Below, piece by piece: positions 7,615 through 14,685 of a DNA stretch of 23,009 bases. The notes below the pieces were generated by a model that saw only the letters and a list, made by a program, of their open reading frames with translations, did no database searches and was not told the DNA's origin. The stretch comes from UBA9339 sp964535195 (GTDB lineage: Bacteria; Pseudomonadota; Gammaproteobacteria; UBA9339), in assembly GCA_964535195.1 (NCBI GenBank), contig CAZHSI010000020.1, positions 1 through 23,009 on the forward strand. Reading direction: 5' to 3'. Position 1 is the first letter of the stretch. The number at the start of each line of letters is the position of its first letter. Both the position numbers and the translations under genes were made by a program.

Positions 7615-7660
7615 TGGAGCTGGCGATGGGATTCGAACCCGCGACCTGCTGATTACAAAT
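7615..7660. repeat. Right attachment site (attR) within tRNA-Thr
   Basis: This is the intact-tRNA copy of the 46-base direct repeat found at 2334-2379. The crossover must lie within it. The integrase gene ends on the element side about 330 bases away, the usual arrangement. Confidence 0.85.
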
Positions 7661-7690
7661 CAGCTGCTCTACCAACTGAGCTACGCCAGC
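7615..7690 (-). tRNA. tRNA-Thr (anticodon UGU)
   Basis: Read on the minus strand from 7690, it has acceptor GCTGGCG pairing with CGCCAGC, D-arm GCTC...GAGC, anticodon stem GCTGA/TCAGC with loop TTTGTAA (anticodon TGT, reading ACA), T-loop TTCGAAT, and an encoded 3' CCA. All stems pair, so the gene is intact. Its 3' part is the integration site of the element to its left; the recombination has kept the gene whole. Confidence 0.96.
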
Positions 7691-7747
7691 GTTGCTTTAA
7701 ACTTGTAGCCTACATCGTAACTGCTCAAACTGTCAAAGTCAATTTAG

Positions 7748-7882
7748 AAACTTTCGTACCAGCACTTAGCAGAAGCTTCTAACGCCTATCATGACCATGC
7801 CACCAAAGATGCTGAACACACATCTGCATTGCCACAATCGAAATCTATAGATCCAAACTACTTCGAAGAAATCCTACCATAA
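7748..7882 (+). pseudogene. Possible C-terminal remnant of an unknown gene
   Basis: A plus-strand frame after an in-frame TAG reads KLSYQHLAEASNAYHDHATK and continues to SIDPNYFEEILP before TAA at 7880-7882. The composition is protein-like and the end looks like a natural C-terminal tail. There is no plausible start codon and the tRNA gene lies just upstream, so it would be the tail of a gene whose front is gone. It overlaps the end of the cupin gene by 25 bases on the opposite strand. Chance cannot be excluded. Confidence 0.22.
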
Positions 7883-8223
7883 ACATCTTCTAGCCTAATA
7901 ATATCATCCTCGCCAAAATAATCACCAAGCTGTACCTCAATAAAAATAACGAGGTCTTTAGTAAAATTTTCCATACGATGCGCTGTATTTAATGGAATAA
8001 AAATATGTTCCCCAGGTTGTTTTACTGTCGCCATTTCGCCAACAGTTACTGTTGGCTGTCCTTGAATAATTACCCAATGTTCTGCACGTTTTAGATGTTT
8101 TTGCAACGATAAACGTCCTGCCGGATTAACTGTAATCACTTTTAACTGATACTTAGCATTGATAGCTAAAGTTTGGTACCTACCCCATGGCCGCGCATAA
8201 ATTTTACCAATTTCATTAATCAT
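7858..8223 (-). CDS. Stand-alone mannose-6-phosphate isomerase type II (AlgA/ManC C-terminal) cupin
   Basis: The 121-residue protein matches the cupin domain found at the C terminus of bifunctional mannose-1-phosphate guanylyltransferase/mannose-6-phosphate isomerases, here without the nucleotidyltransferase domain. RPWGRYQ (11-17) opens the domain; the metal ligands are likely in KHLKRAEHW (His43, His49) and in FIPLNTAHRMEN (His82). VQLGDYFGEDDIIRLEDVYG near the end is the standard closing motif. It would interconvert mannose-6-phosphate and fructose-6-phosphate for sugar-nucleotide synthesis; a one-domain isomerase is known in other bacteria, but activity is assumed. It lies 220 bases downstream of priA, on the same strand, with a kinase-like remnant between. 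Confidence 0.85.
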   Translation of the reverse strand: MINEIGKIYARPWGRYQTLAINAKYQLKVITVNPAGRLSLQKHLKRAEHWVIIQGQPTVTVGEMATVKQPGEHIFIPLNTAHRMENFTKDLVIFIEVQLGDYFGEDDIIRLEDVYGRISSK

Positions 8224-8252
8224 AAATTTAACTGACCCACAATTATAAATGT

Positions 8253-8440
8253 TTATAAAAAGATTAACCTCTTCGCCAAAACCAGATCATAGCGCACACA
8301 ACCACTCAGCTTCTCTTTAACTCTTTGACAATTTTTGGGTAGTAATCCGTCCTTATCATAACACCGCTGCCTACAATAATTTTTTGTGGCGAGAAGGTCG
8401 CGGGATAAATAACCAAACCTTCCAACCGATTAAAAACCGC
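8253..8440 (-). pseudogene. ROK-family sugar kinase C-terminal remnant
   Basis: Directly after the PriA stop codon, in the same frame, the minus strand reads EGLVIYPATFSPQKIIVG then SGVMIRTDYYPKIVKELKRS and stops at 8306-8308. The SPQKIIVGSGVM part resembles the SPEKIILGGGVM motif near the C terminus of ROK-family fructokinases. A one-base shift continues as KLSGCVRYDLVLAKRL to a stop near 8253. No start codon or N-terminal part is present. The best explanation is a fragment of a lost fructokinase-type gene; the short length leaves room for doubt. Confidence 0.38.
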
Positions 8441-10477
8441 TTAACCATTAAGTTCAACCGGATCAACATCTAAAAACCATCGGACCCCACTTGGGGGTTT
8501 CAATTCATCGATAATATTTAACAGCTTAGCTAATGCTTGCTGCAATTTTTCCCGATGTTTATGGTGAATTAATAATTGCGCACGAAAATAGCCGGCTTTA
8601 CGCTCCATCATAGTTGCCACCGGACCAAAAATTTTGGTTGCATCATGTAATTGGTCTTTAGCTAATGTGTGAAGCGCTTGCAAAAAAGTAAATACTGCTT
8701 CTTGCTTTTTGCTTTCTGCTTGTAATAAAGCCAAATAAGCATAGGGTGGGAGTTCAGCCGCCTGACGTTCATCAAGACAGTTACTAACAAAACGCATATA
8801 ACCACCATTAATTAAATTCAAGAATAAAGGATGATGAGGATTATGCGTTTGCAAATAAACCTCTCCCAACATAAGCTCACGCCCAGCACGCCCCGCAACC
8901 TGCATAATTAATTGCGCCAGATGTTCACTTGCTCGAAAATCTGAACTAAATAAACTTTGATCAACATTTAAAATCGCTGCCATAGTTACCTTAGGAAAAT
9001 GATGCCCCTTAGCTAGCATCTGCGTTCCAACTAAAATTTGATATTTCTCTTCGTGAATATTTTTTAATAGCCCCTCTAAAGAATTTTTACGTTGTGTAGT
9101 ATCACGATCAACCCTGGCTATTTTAGCTGTTGGTAACAGTTCTTGTAACGCCTGCTCCACACGCTCGGTACCAGCACCAAGCATTAACAATTTTTCTTCA
9201 GCACACCCCGGACACTTAGTTGGAATTTTTACCGCACTGCCACAATGATGACAGCGAAGGTGATTATGCTTTTGATGAATAGTTAAGCGAGCATCACAAT
9301 ATTTACAACCAGCAACCCAACCACAGTGATGACAAATTAAAATTGGGGCAAAGCCCCGACGATTTAAAAAAATTAATGCTTGGCCGCCATTTTCGATATG
9401 TTTTTCAATTTGATATAAAAGGTTTTCTGCAATCCCATTTTTAAGTTTTTGATTACGCATATCAACCAAATGAAAATTAGGCTGACTAGCCCCGCCCGCA
9501 CGCTCTGGTAACGTAAGTCCAATATAACGTTGCCGTTTAACATTATAAATACTCTCGACTGCCGGTGTCGCCGAACCTAAAATAACCGGAACATTTTCTA
9601 ATTTACCACGCACCACTGCTAAATCGCGAGCAGAGTAGCGTAAACCAGTCTGCTGTTTAAACGAAAGATCGTGCTCTTCATCAACAATAATAACTCCCGG
9701 ATCTTTTAAGGGAGTAAAAATCGCAGAGCGGGTACCAATAATTATTGGCGCCATGCCCATATTTGCCATCTGCCAAGAAATTAACCGCTCCTTGGGGGTA
9801 AGCCGCGAATGAAAAACCGCTATCGGTACAACAAAACGCTCAGAAAAACGCGCAATAGTTTGCGGCGTTAAATTAATTTCAGGAATTAAAACTAAAGCTT
9901 GTTTCTTGGCTGCAAGAACATCGGCAATAACTCGTAAATAAACCTCAGTTTTACCACTACCAGTTACACCATCTAACAAAAAAGTTTTAAACTCATTTAA
10001 ATGTTTTTTGATAGCAGCAATGGCTGCTTTTTGATATTCATTGGGCTCAATAACGCTACTAGTACCAATAACCTCCCGCGGGTCAACCGAAACCTGAAGC
10101 TTCTTATTTACCGCGTCTTTCTTTCTACGACTTTTCTGCCGCAATAACTTGGGCAAAATATTATTAATAACATCACCTATCGGATGATGATAATAATTGC
10201 TAGTCCAATTAATAAGCGCTAAAGAACTTGCTGATAATAACGGAACCTCATCAAGAATTTTAATTATCGGTTTTAATTTACGAACAGCTAAGTTGGAACT
10301 CGCAACCACATCAAAAATCACACCAATCAATTCTTGTTTACCGAATGGTACTAAAACCCGCATTCCCGGCTGAATTTTTGGGCAGTCGAAATCTTCAGGT
10401 AACCAATAGTCAAAAAGATGACGAAGCGGTGAAGGGACTGCAACCCTTAAGATAACTTTCTTGGCAGTATTTGACAT
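8441..10477 (-). CDS. priA: Primosomal protein N' (PriA), replication-restart helicase
   Basis: PriA binds stalled forks and loads the replicative helicase through PriB/DnaT. With start ATG 10477 (MSNTAKKVILRVAV, the normal PriA beginning) the protein has 678 residues, a little shorter than the E. coli enzyme; a further upstream ATG at 10531 would add 18 hydrophobic residues that do not belong to the family. Visible are the N-terminal DNA-binding domain with LFDYWLP, Walker A GVTGSGKTE (170-178), DEEH (266-269), LGSATPAVES, eight Zn-binding Cys in four pairs (382/385, 391/394, 409/412, 422/425), and the helicase end GTQMLAKGHHFPKV and QVAGRAGR. It begins about 60 bases after the small membrane-protein gene and may be in the pyk transcript. 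Confidence 0.96.
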   Translation of the reverse strand: MSNTAKKVILRVAVPSPLRHLFDYWLPEDFDCPKIQPGMRVLVPFGKQELIGVIFDVVASSNLAVRKLKPIIKILDEVPLLSASSLALINWTSNYYHHPIGDVINNILPKLLRQKSRRKKDAVNKKLQVSVDPREVIGTSSVIEPNEYQKAAIAAIKKHLNEFKTFLLDGVTGSGKTEVYLRVIADVLAAKKQALVLIPEINLTPQTIARFSERFVVPIAVFHSRLTPKERLISWQMANMGMAPIIIGTRSAIFTPLKDPGVIIVDEEHDLSFKQQTGLRYSARDLAVVRGKLENVPVILGSATPAVESIYNVKRQRYIGLTLPERAGGASQPNFHLVDMRNQKLKNGIAENLLYQIEKHIENGGQALIFLNRRGFAPILICHHCGWVAGCKYCDARLTIHQKHNHLRCHHCGSAVKIPTKCPGCAEEKLLMLGAGTERVEQALQELLPTAKIARVDRDTTQRKNSLEGLLKNIHEEKYQILVGTQMLAKGHHFPKVTMAAILNVDQSLFSSDFRASEHLAQLIMQVAGRAGRELMLGEVYLQTHNPHHPLFLNLINGGYMRFVSNCLDERQAAELPPYAYLALLQAESKKQEAVFTFLQALHTLAKDQLHDATKIFGPVATMMERKAGYFRAQLLIHHKHREKLQQALAKLLNIIDELKPPSGVRWFLDVDPVELNG

Positions 10478-10536
10478 AAAATAAGCTAAGCTATCCCAAA
10501 TAGCGTTAGAAGATAAAAATAAAAAAATCACCAGTG

Positions 10537-10722
10537 CTAGTGTTTAACCACCCAAACAAGGCTGGCGACAAAACCAATTAACAATAACGCTAAAATACCC
10601 AAGGTAAGAAAACCTCGATTAAGATTTTCCTTAGAAAGAGCTTCAGGGTGCAGCCGAATATAAGCAAACAAGCGCCAGACAATAAATATTGACAGAATTA
10701 CACATAACAACTTCACTAACAT
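10537..10722 (-). CDS. Small inner-membrane protein (61 residues) translationally coupled to pyk
   Basis: Two hydrophobic segments (residues 2-20 and 38-58) are separated by a polar loop, ending VVKH. Its ATG overlaps the pyk stop by one base (TAATG), the standard sign of translational coupling, which makes it a real gene despite its size. I do not recognise a functional family; comparable small membrane proteins occur in Legionella-type genomes. Nothing in the sequence says what it does. Confidence 0.7.
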   Translation of the reverse strand: MLVKLLCVILSIFIVWRLFAYIRLHPEALSKENLNRGFLTLGILALLLIGFVASLVWVVKH

Positions 10723-12155
10723 TAAGGAACCTGCAAAATTGTCAGCGAATTAGTCCTGCCGGTAATCCCAATATTATCACCACTGGTGATAACCACGAGA
10801 TCTTCGCTTCTAACCAAACCAGATGCTTGGAGTTTATCGATTGCTGCCTGTTTAAGCTCAGCATTGGTTTTATATTGCGTAACATCAAACTCTATAGGGT
10901 AAACGTCACTATACAAAGCCATTTTCCCTAAAGCGTTACGATCACGACTTAAGCCATAAATCGGAATACCAGAACGGGTCCGCGATGTCCATAAAGCAAC
11001 ATTGCCAGATTCAGTTAATGAAAGGATGGCCCTGATCTTTAAATGGTGAGCGACATACATAGAGGCCACAGCAACCCCTTCGTCTACACGAGTGCAATAT
11101 GTTGACTGATTCTGATTAAGTAGACCAAGAGATCTTGGTTGCTTCTCCGCCGCCAAACAAACCCGATCCATCGTTTGGATCACAACAACCGGATGATCAC
11201 CCGTAGCAGTTTCAGCTGACAACATCACCGCATCAGTGCCATCTAACACCGCATTCGCTACATCAGAAACTTCGGCGCGAGTTGGTACCATATTATGAAT
11301 CATACTTTCCATCATTTGGGTCGCGGTAATCACCGGTTTATTTAAAGCTCGCGCATACTCGATCATCATTTTTTGCGCTGCTGGCACCTCAGCATCACCA
11401 ATCTCCACCGCAAGGTCACCTCGAGCAACCATAATACCATCGGAAACTTTGATAATATCTTGTAAAACATCAGGTACAATCGCTTCAATTCGTTCTATCT
11501 TCGCAATTACTCCAGCCCTACCACCCTCTTTGGCAATTAGCGCTTTAGTTTCTTCAACATCAATTTTTGATCGCACGAAAGAAATAGCAATAAAATCCGC
11601 ATCCAGAGCAACCGCGGTCTTCAAGTCCTCACGATCTTTATTAGTAAGAGCACCGGCTGATAACCCTCCCCCTTGTCGATTAATCCCTTTATTGTTTGAT
11701 AATACTCCTCCCACCTTAACTCGGCATACAATCCGTGAACCTTCGATTTTTTCGACCACTAACACTATCAAACCATCATTCAATAAAAGAATGTCATTTG
11801 GCCTAACATCTTCTGGTAGTTCTTTATAATCGATGCCCACAGCATTTTCATCACCGTCTTCCTTCGGCAGGGCAGCATCTAAAACAAATTGAGCTTTTTC
11901 TTGGAGAGTAATTTTGCCGTTTTTGAATTTAGCAACTCTAATTTTTGGGCCTTGTAAATCAGCCATAATACCGACAATCTTCCCTTCTGCTTGTGCCGCT
12001 TGTCGCACCAGGTTAACTAACGCTTTCTTTTCGTCGGCGGTACCATGAGAAAAATTCAACCGTACAACATTAACCCCCGCCGCCACCATTTGGCGCAACG
12101 TATCTAAACTGCTCGAGTTCGGTCCTAAGGTTGCTACAATTTTTGTTCTTCTCAT
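10722..12155 (-). CDS. pyk: Pyruvate kinase
   Basis: It converts phosphoenolpyruvate and ADP to pyruvate and ATP, the last step of glycolysis, in the cytoplasm. The 477 residues span the full family: RRTKIVATLGPNS at the start, NVVRLNFSHG (29-38), MADLQGPKIR, IAKIERIEA with the catalytic Lys, MVARGDLAVE, ATQMMESM, and PTRAEVSDVANAVLDGTDAV. The C-terminal allosteric domain is complete. The ribosome site is AAGG 8 bases before ATG. It follows pgk at 163 bases, a gap filled by a hairpin repeat element, and overlaps the next small gene by one base. Confidence 0.97.
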   Translation of the reverse strand: MRRTKIVATLGPNSSSLDTLRQMVAAGVNVVRLNFSHGTADEKKALVNLVRQAAQAEGKIVGIMADLQGPKIRVAKFKNGKITLQEKAQFVLDAALPKEDGDENAVGIDYKELPEDVRPNDILLLNDGLIVLVVEKIEGSRIVCRVKVGGVLSNNKGINRQGGGLSAGALTNKDREDLKTAVALDADFIAISFVRSKIDVEETKALIAKEGGRAGVIAKIERIEAIVPDVLQDIIKVSDGIMVARGDLAVEIGDAEVPAAQKMMIEYARALNKPVITATQMMESMIHNMVPTRAEVSDVANAVLDGTDAVMLSAETATGDHPVVVIQTMDRVCLAAEKQPRSLGLLNQNQSTYCTRVDEGVAVASMYVAHHLKIRAILSLTESGNVALWTSRTRSGIPIYGLSRDRNALGKMALYSDVYPIEFDVTQYKTNAELKQAAIDKLQASGLVRSEDLVVITSGDNIGITGRTNSLTILQVP

Positions 12156-12191
12156 ATTTTTACCTTGTGTTAACTAAATTTAAAACATATA

Positions 12192-12310
12192 GGGTCAGAT
12201 CTTGTCTGGGGTGAAATCAAATTTAGACGCCCCTCATTGCATTTTGTCACGCGGCAAGCCGCGTGAAATAGACTTTAATAAATTAAACTCCACAATTCAA
12301 GATCTGCCCC
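12192..12310. repeat. MITE-like repeat with terminal inverted repeats, between pgk and pyk
   Basis: Ends GGGTCAGATCTTG (12192-12204) and CAAGATCTGCCCC (12298-12310) are inverted repeats, 12 of 13 matching. Inside, 12221-12275 holds ATTTAGACG, CCCCTCATTGC, a perfect hairpin CACGCGGCAAGCCGCGTG (12248-12265), and GAAATAGACTTT. The same order of flank, hairpin and flank recurs twice at 16770-16932. It ends 8 bases from the pgk stop codon and may act as transcript terminator or RNA stabiliser between the two genes. Confidence 0.62.
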
Positions 12311-12318
12311 CAAATTAA

Positions 12319-13494
12319 TTACTTGCTACGTTCTTCTAGCATCTTAACTGCTGGCAACTTATCTCCTTGTAAGTACTCTAAGAAAGCACCGCCGGCAGTT
12401 GAGATATAAGATATTTTATTCTCAACACCAAACTTCTCAATAGCAGCAACGGTATCACCACCACCTGCAATTGAGAATGCTGAGCTATCAACTATTGCCA
12501 TAGCTAAAGCCTTCGTCCCTGCAGCAAACTGGTCCATTTCAAACACACCTAACGGACCATTCCAAACTATTGTCTTAGCTTTACTAAGCAAGTCACCTAA
12601 ACGCTGCCTGGTCTCAGGACCAAAGTCTAAAATTATATCATCAGCTGCCACATCCGTAGCTTTTTTAACTGTGGCCACCGCATTTTCCTTCATTTCTTTC
12701 GCCACCACCACGTCGGTAGGGATAGGAATTTCTGCACCACGTTGCTTAGCTAACTCCAAAATTTCTTTGGCTTTGGCAACAAAGTCTTGTTCACATAAAG
12801 ACTTACCAATTGGCAAGCCAGAAGCTAACATAAAGGTATTAGCAATACCACCACCAATTAATAACTGATCAACTTTTCCTAATAAGTTTTCCAATAATTG
12901 CAACTTGGTTGAAACCTTAGAGCCACCAACAATAGCAGCCAAAGGATGCTCTGGATTTTCTAGTGCCTTAGCCAAGGCTTCAAGTTCTGTCATAAGCAAA
13001 GGACCAGCGCACGAAATCGGAGCAAACTTCCCCACCCCGTGGGTAGAAGCTTGGGCACGATGTGCTGTAGCAAAAGCATCCATTACAAAAATATCACAAA
13101 GAGCAGCCATTTTTTTTGCAAGCTCTTCACTATCTTTTTTTTCGCCTTTATTGAAGCGCACATTCTCACAAAGCACTATCTCCCCCGGCGCAACATTTAC
13201 ACCGTCAAGCCAATTACGTTCCAGGCGAATAGTTTTGCCAAAATACTTACTTAACCAATCAGCTACTGGTTTCAAAGAAAATTCTTCATTAAAAGCACCT
13301 TCTTCTGGTTGTCCAAGATGGGACAACACTATAACCTTAGCACCAGCATCAGCTGCCATCTTTAAGGTAGGAGCCGAAGCTTGCAGACGCTTATCACTGG
13401 TAATTACACCATTTTTTAATGGCACATTAAAATCTACACGGATTAAAACTCTCTTTCCCTTTAGATCCAAGTCTTTCATTCTTAAAATTGCCAT
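12319..13494 (-). CDS. pgk: Phosphoglycerate kinase
   Basis: It makes 3-phosphoglycerate and ATP from 1,3-bisphosphoglycerate. The start at 13494 (MAILRMKDLDLKGKRVLIRV) is preceded by GGAGAAG and gives 391 residues, the usual length; the longer frame from 13563 adds 23 unrelated residues. Seen are RVDFNVPLKNG, DKRLQAS (substrate Arg), NWLDG, ENVRFNKGEKK, DAFATAHRAQAST, GGSKVSTK, the nucleotide-binding GPLGVFE, and SIAGGGDTVAAI. One oddity is SHLGQPEEG, where nearly all family members have SHLGRP; the CAA codon is clear. A terminator lies upstream, so pgk probably has its own promoter in addition to any read-through from gap. Confidence 0.96.
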   Translation of the reverse strand: MAILRMKDLDLKGKRVLIRVDFNVPLKNGVITSDKRLQASAPTLKMAADAGAKVIVLSHLGQPEEGAFNEEFSLKPVADWLSKYFGKTIRLERNWLDGVNVAPGEIVLCENVRFNKGEKKDSEELAKKMAALCDIFVMDAFATAHRAQASTHGVGKFAPISCAGPLLMTELEALAKALENPEHPLAAIVGGSKVSTKLQLLENLLGKVDQLLIGGGIANTFMLASGLPIGKSLCEQDFVAKAKEILELAKQRGAEIPIPTDVVVAKEMKENAVATVKKATDVAADDIILDFGPETRQRLGDLLSKAKTIVWNGPLGVFEMDQFAAGTKALAMAIVDSSAFSIAGGGDTVAAIEKFGVENKISYISTAGGAFLEYLQGDKLPAVKMLEERSK

Positions 13495-13595
13495 ACGTAA
13501 TTCTTCTCCATTGTTATGATTAATTTCACTATTCAGATAACTAAGCCAATGGTTCAAAACCACAGCTTATTACCCAAAGTATTTAGGCTGGTCGG

Positions 13596-13627
13596 AAAAA
13601 ATCCCGCATTTGTTTGCGGGATTTTTT
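13596..13627 (-). terminator. Intrinsic terminator between gap and pgk
   Basis: AAAAAATCCCGCA (13596-13608) and TGCGGGATTTTTT (13615-13627) form a stem with a short loop and flanking A and T runs. It lies just after the gap stop codon and can act in both directions. It should end or reduce tkt-gap transcription before pgk. Confidence 0.85.
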
Positions 13628-13638
13628 AAAGTTCTAAG

Positions 13639-14646
13639 TTACTTAGCTTGCATCCAAGCTTTCGCTACGTCTAACATTCTAGTTGAGAAGCCCCACTCGT
13701 TATCGTACCAAGCAAGTACTTTCACGGTTTTGCCAATAACTTTAGTTTGGGTAGATTCAAAAATAGAAGAAAGAGGATTATGGTTAAAATCTTGAGATAC
13801 CAATGGTAGGTCGTTATATCCAAGAACACCCTTTAACTCTCCCTCAGCCGCAGCCTTCATGATTGAGTTAATCTCTTCTTTAGTAGTAGCACGAGCTGAC
13901 TCAAATACCAAGTCAACAACTGAAACATTAATGGTAGGCACTCGCATAGCAAAACCATCCAACTTACCTGCCAATGCTGGCAACACTAAACCAACCGCTG
14001 CCGCAGCACCGGTTTTCGTTGGAATCATTGATTGTGTAGCTGAGCGAGCACGACGTAAATCTTTATGATAAACATCTATCAAAACTTGGTCATTAGTATA
14101 GGAGTGGATAGTAGTCATCAAACCATTTACTATACCGATCTTTTCATGCAACACTTTGGCCATTGGGGCCAAGCAGTTGGTAGTACATGAAGCATTAGAA
14201 ATAACAACATGATCTGCCTTGAGAGTATCGTGATTAACCCCATAGACTATGGTAGCATCAGCGTTTTCTCCAGGAGCAGAAATCATTACTTTTTTAGCCC
14301 CAGCATTGATATGTGCTATAGCTTTTTCTTTAGCCGTAAATTTACCCGTACACTCAAAAACAACATCTACCCCTAAATCTTTCCACGGCATTTTGGCTGG
14401 ATCTTTTTCAGCAAGGACCTTGATCCTATCATCATTAACTATCATATAATCACCTTCTACCTTGACCGTGCCAGCAAACTTGCCATGCACAGTATCATAA
14501 GTAGTTAAGTGCGCATTGATTTTCGCATCTCCTAGGTCATTTACGGCTACCACCTCTATCTCCTTACGGTAACCCTCCTCGTAAATGGCACGTAAAACGT
14601 TACGGCCAATTCGACCATAACCATTAATTGCTAATTTTATTGTCAT
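13639..14646 (-). CDS. gap: Glyceraldehyde-3-phosphate dehydrogenase, type I
   Basis: It oxidises glyceraldehyde-3-phosphate with NAD and phosphate to 1,3-bisphosphoglycerate. The 335 residues contain the NAD fold start NGYGRIGRNV (8-17), VAVNDL (33-38), the active site SNASCTTNCLAP (150-161; catalytic Cys154), His181 in TTIHSYT, and NEWGFS near the end. Asp37 in VAVNDL suits NAD rather than NADP. AGGGGG lies 5 bases upstream of ATG. It follows tkt with 39 bases between and no terminator, so the two are co-transcribed. Relation to erythrose-4-phosphate dehydrogenase is possible but the motifs suit Gap, and its neighbours agree. Confidence 0.96.
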   Translation of the reverse strand: MTIKLAINGYGRIGRNVLRAIYEEGYRKEIEVVAVNDLGDAKINAHLTTYDTVHGKFAGTVKVEGDYMIVNDDRIKVLAEKDPAKMPWKDLGVDVVFECTGKFTAKEKAIAHINAGAKKVMISAPGENADATIVYGVNHDTLKADHVVISNASCTTNCLAPMAKVLHEKIGIVNGLMTTIHSYTNDQVLIDVYHKDLRRARSATQSMIPTKTGAAAAVGLVLPALAGKLDGFAMRVPTINVSVVDLVFESARATTKEEINSIMKAAAEGELKGVLGYNDLPLVSQDFNHNPLSSIFESTQTKVIGKTVKVLAWYDNEWGFSTRMLDVAKAWMQAK

Positions 14647-14685
14647 AATTCCCCCTGAATGTTTAATTATAAAAAATGGTTAAAA

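Larger units (their letters stand above)
2334..7660 (+). mobile_element. 5.3 kb tRNA-Thr-integrated element with SET-domain cargo, probably decaying
   Basis: Both ends carry the same 46-base sequence (44 of 46 identical), which is the 3' part of the tRNA-Thr gene. The right copy belongs to the intact tRNA (7615-7690); the left copy (2334-2379) stands alone. This is the usual footprint of a tyrosine-integrase element in a tRNA 3' end, and the integrase gene does lie next to the intact tRNA. Inside, in order: SET-domain gene, a 720-base spacer, RepA-like ATPase, zinc-ribbon protein, AlpA-like protein, integrase, all on the plus strand. No conjugation or capsid genes are present, so the element would depend on another for transfer. 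Frame disruptions in the ATPase and alpA and a missing integrase ATG suggest that it is fixed. Confidence 0.82.

Noticed and set aside
12905..13519. 204-codon plus-strand frame opposite pgk
   Set aside because: Antisense shadow; long because of codon bias in pgk, without a ribosome site or recognisable motif.
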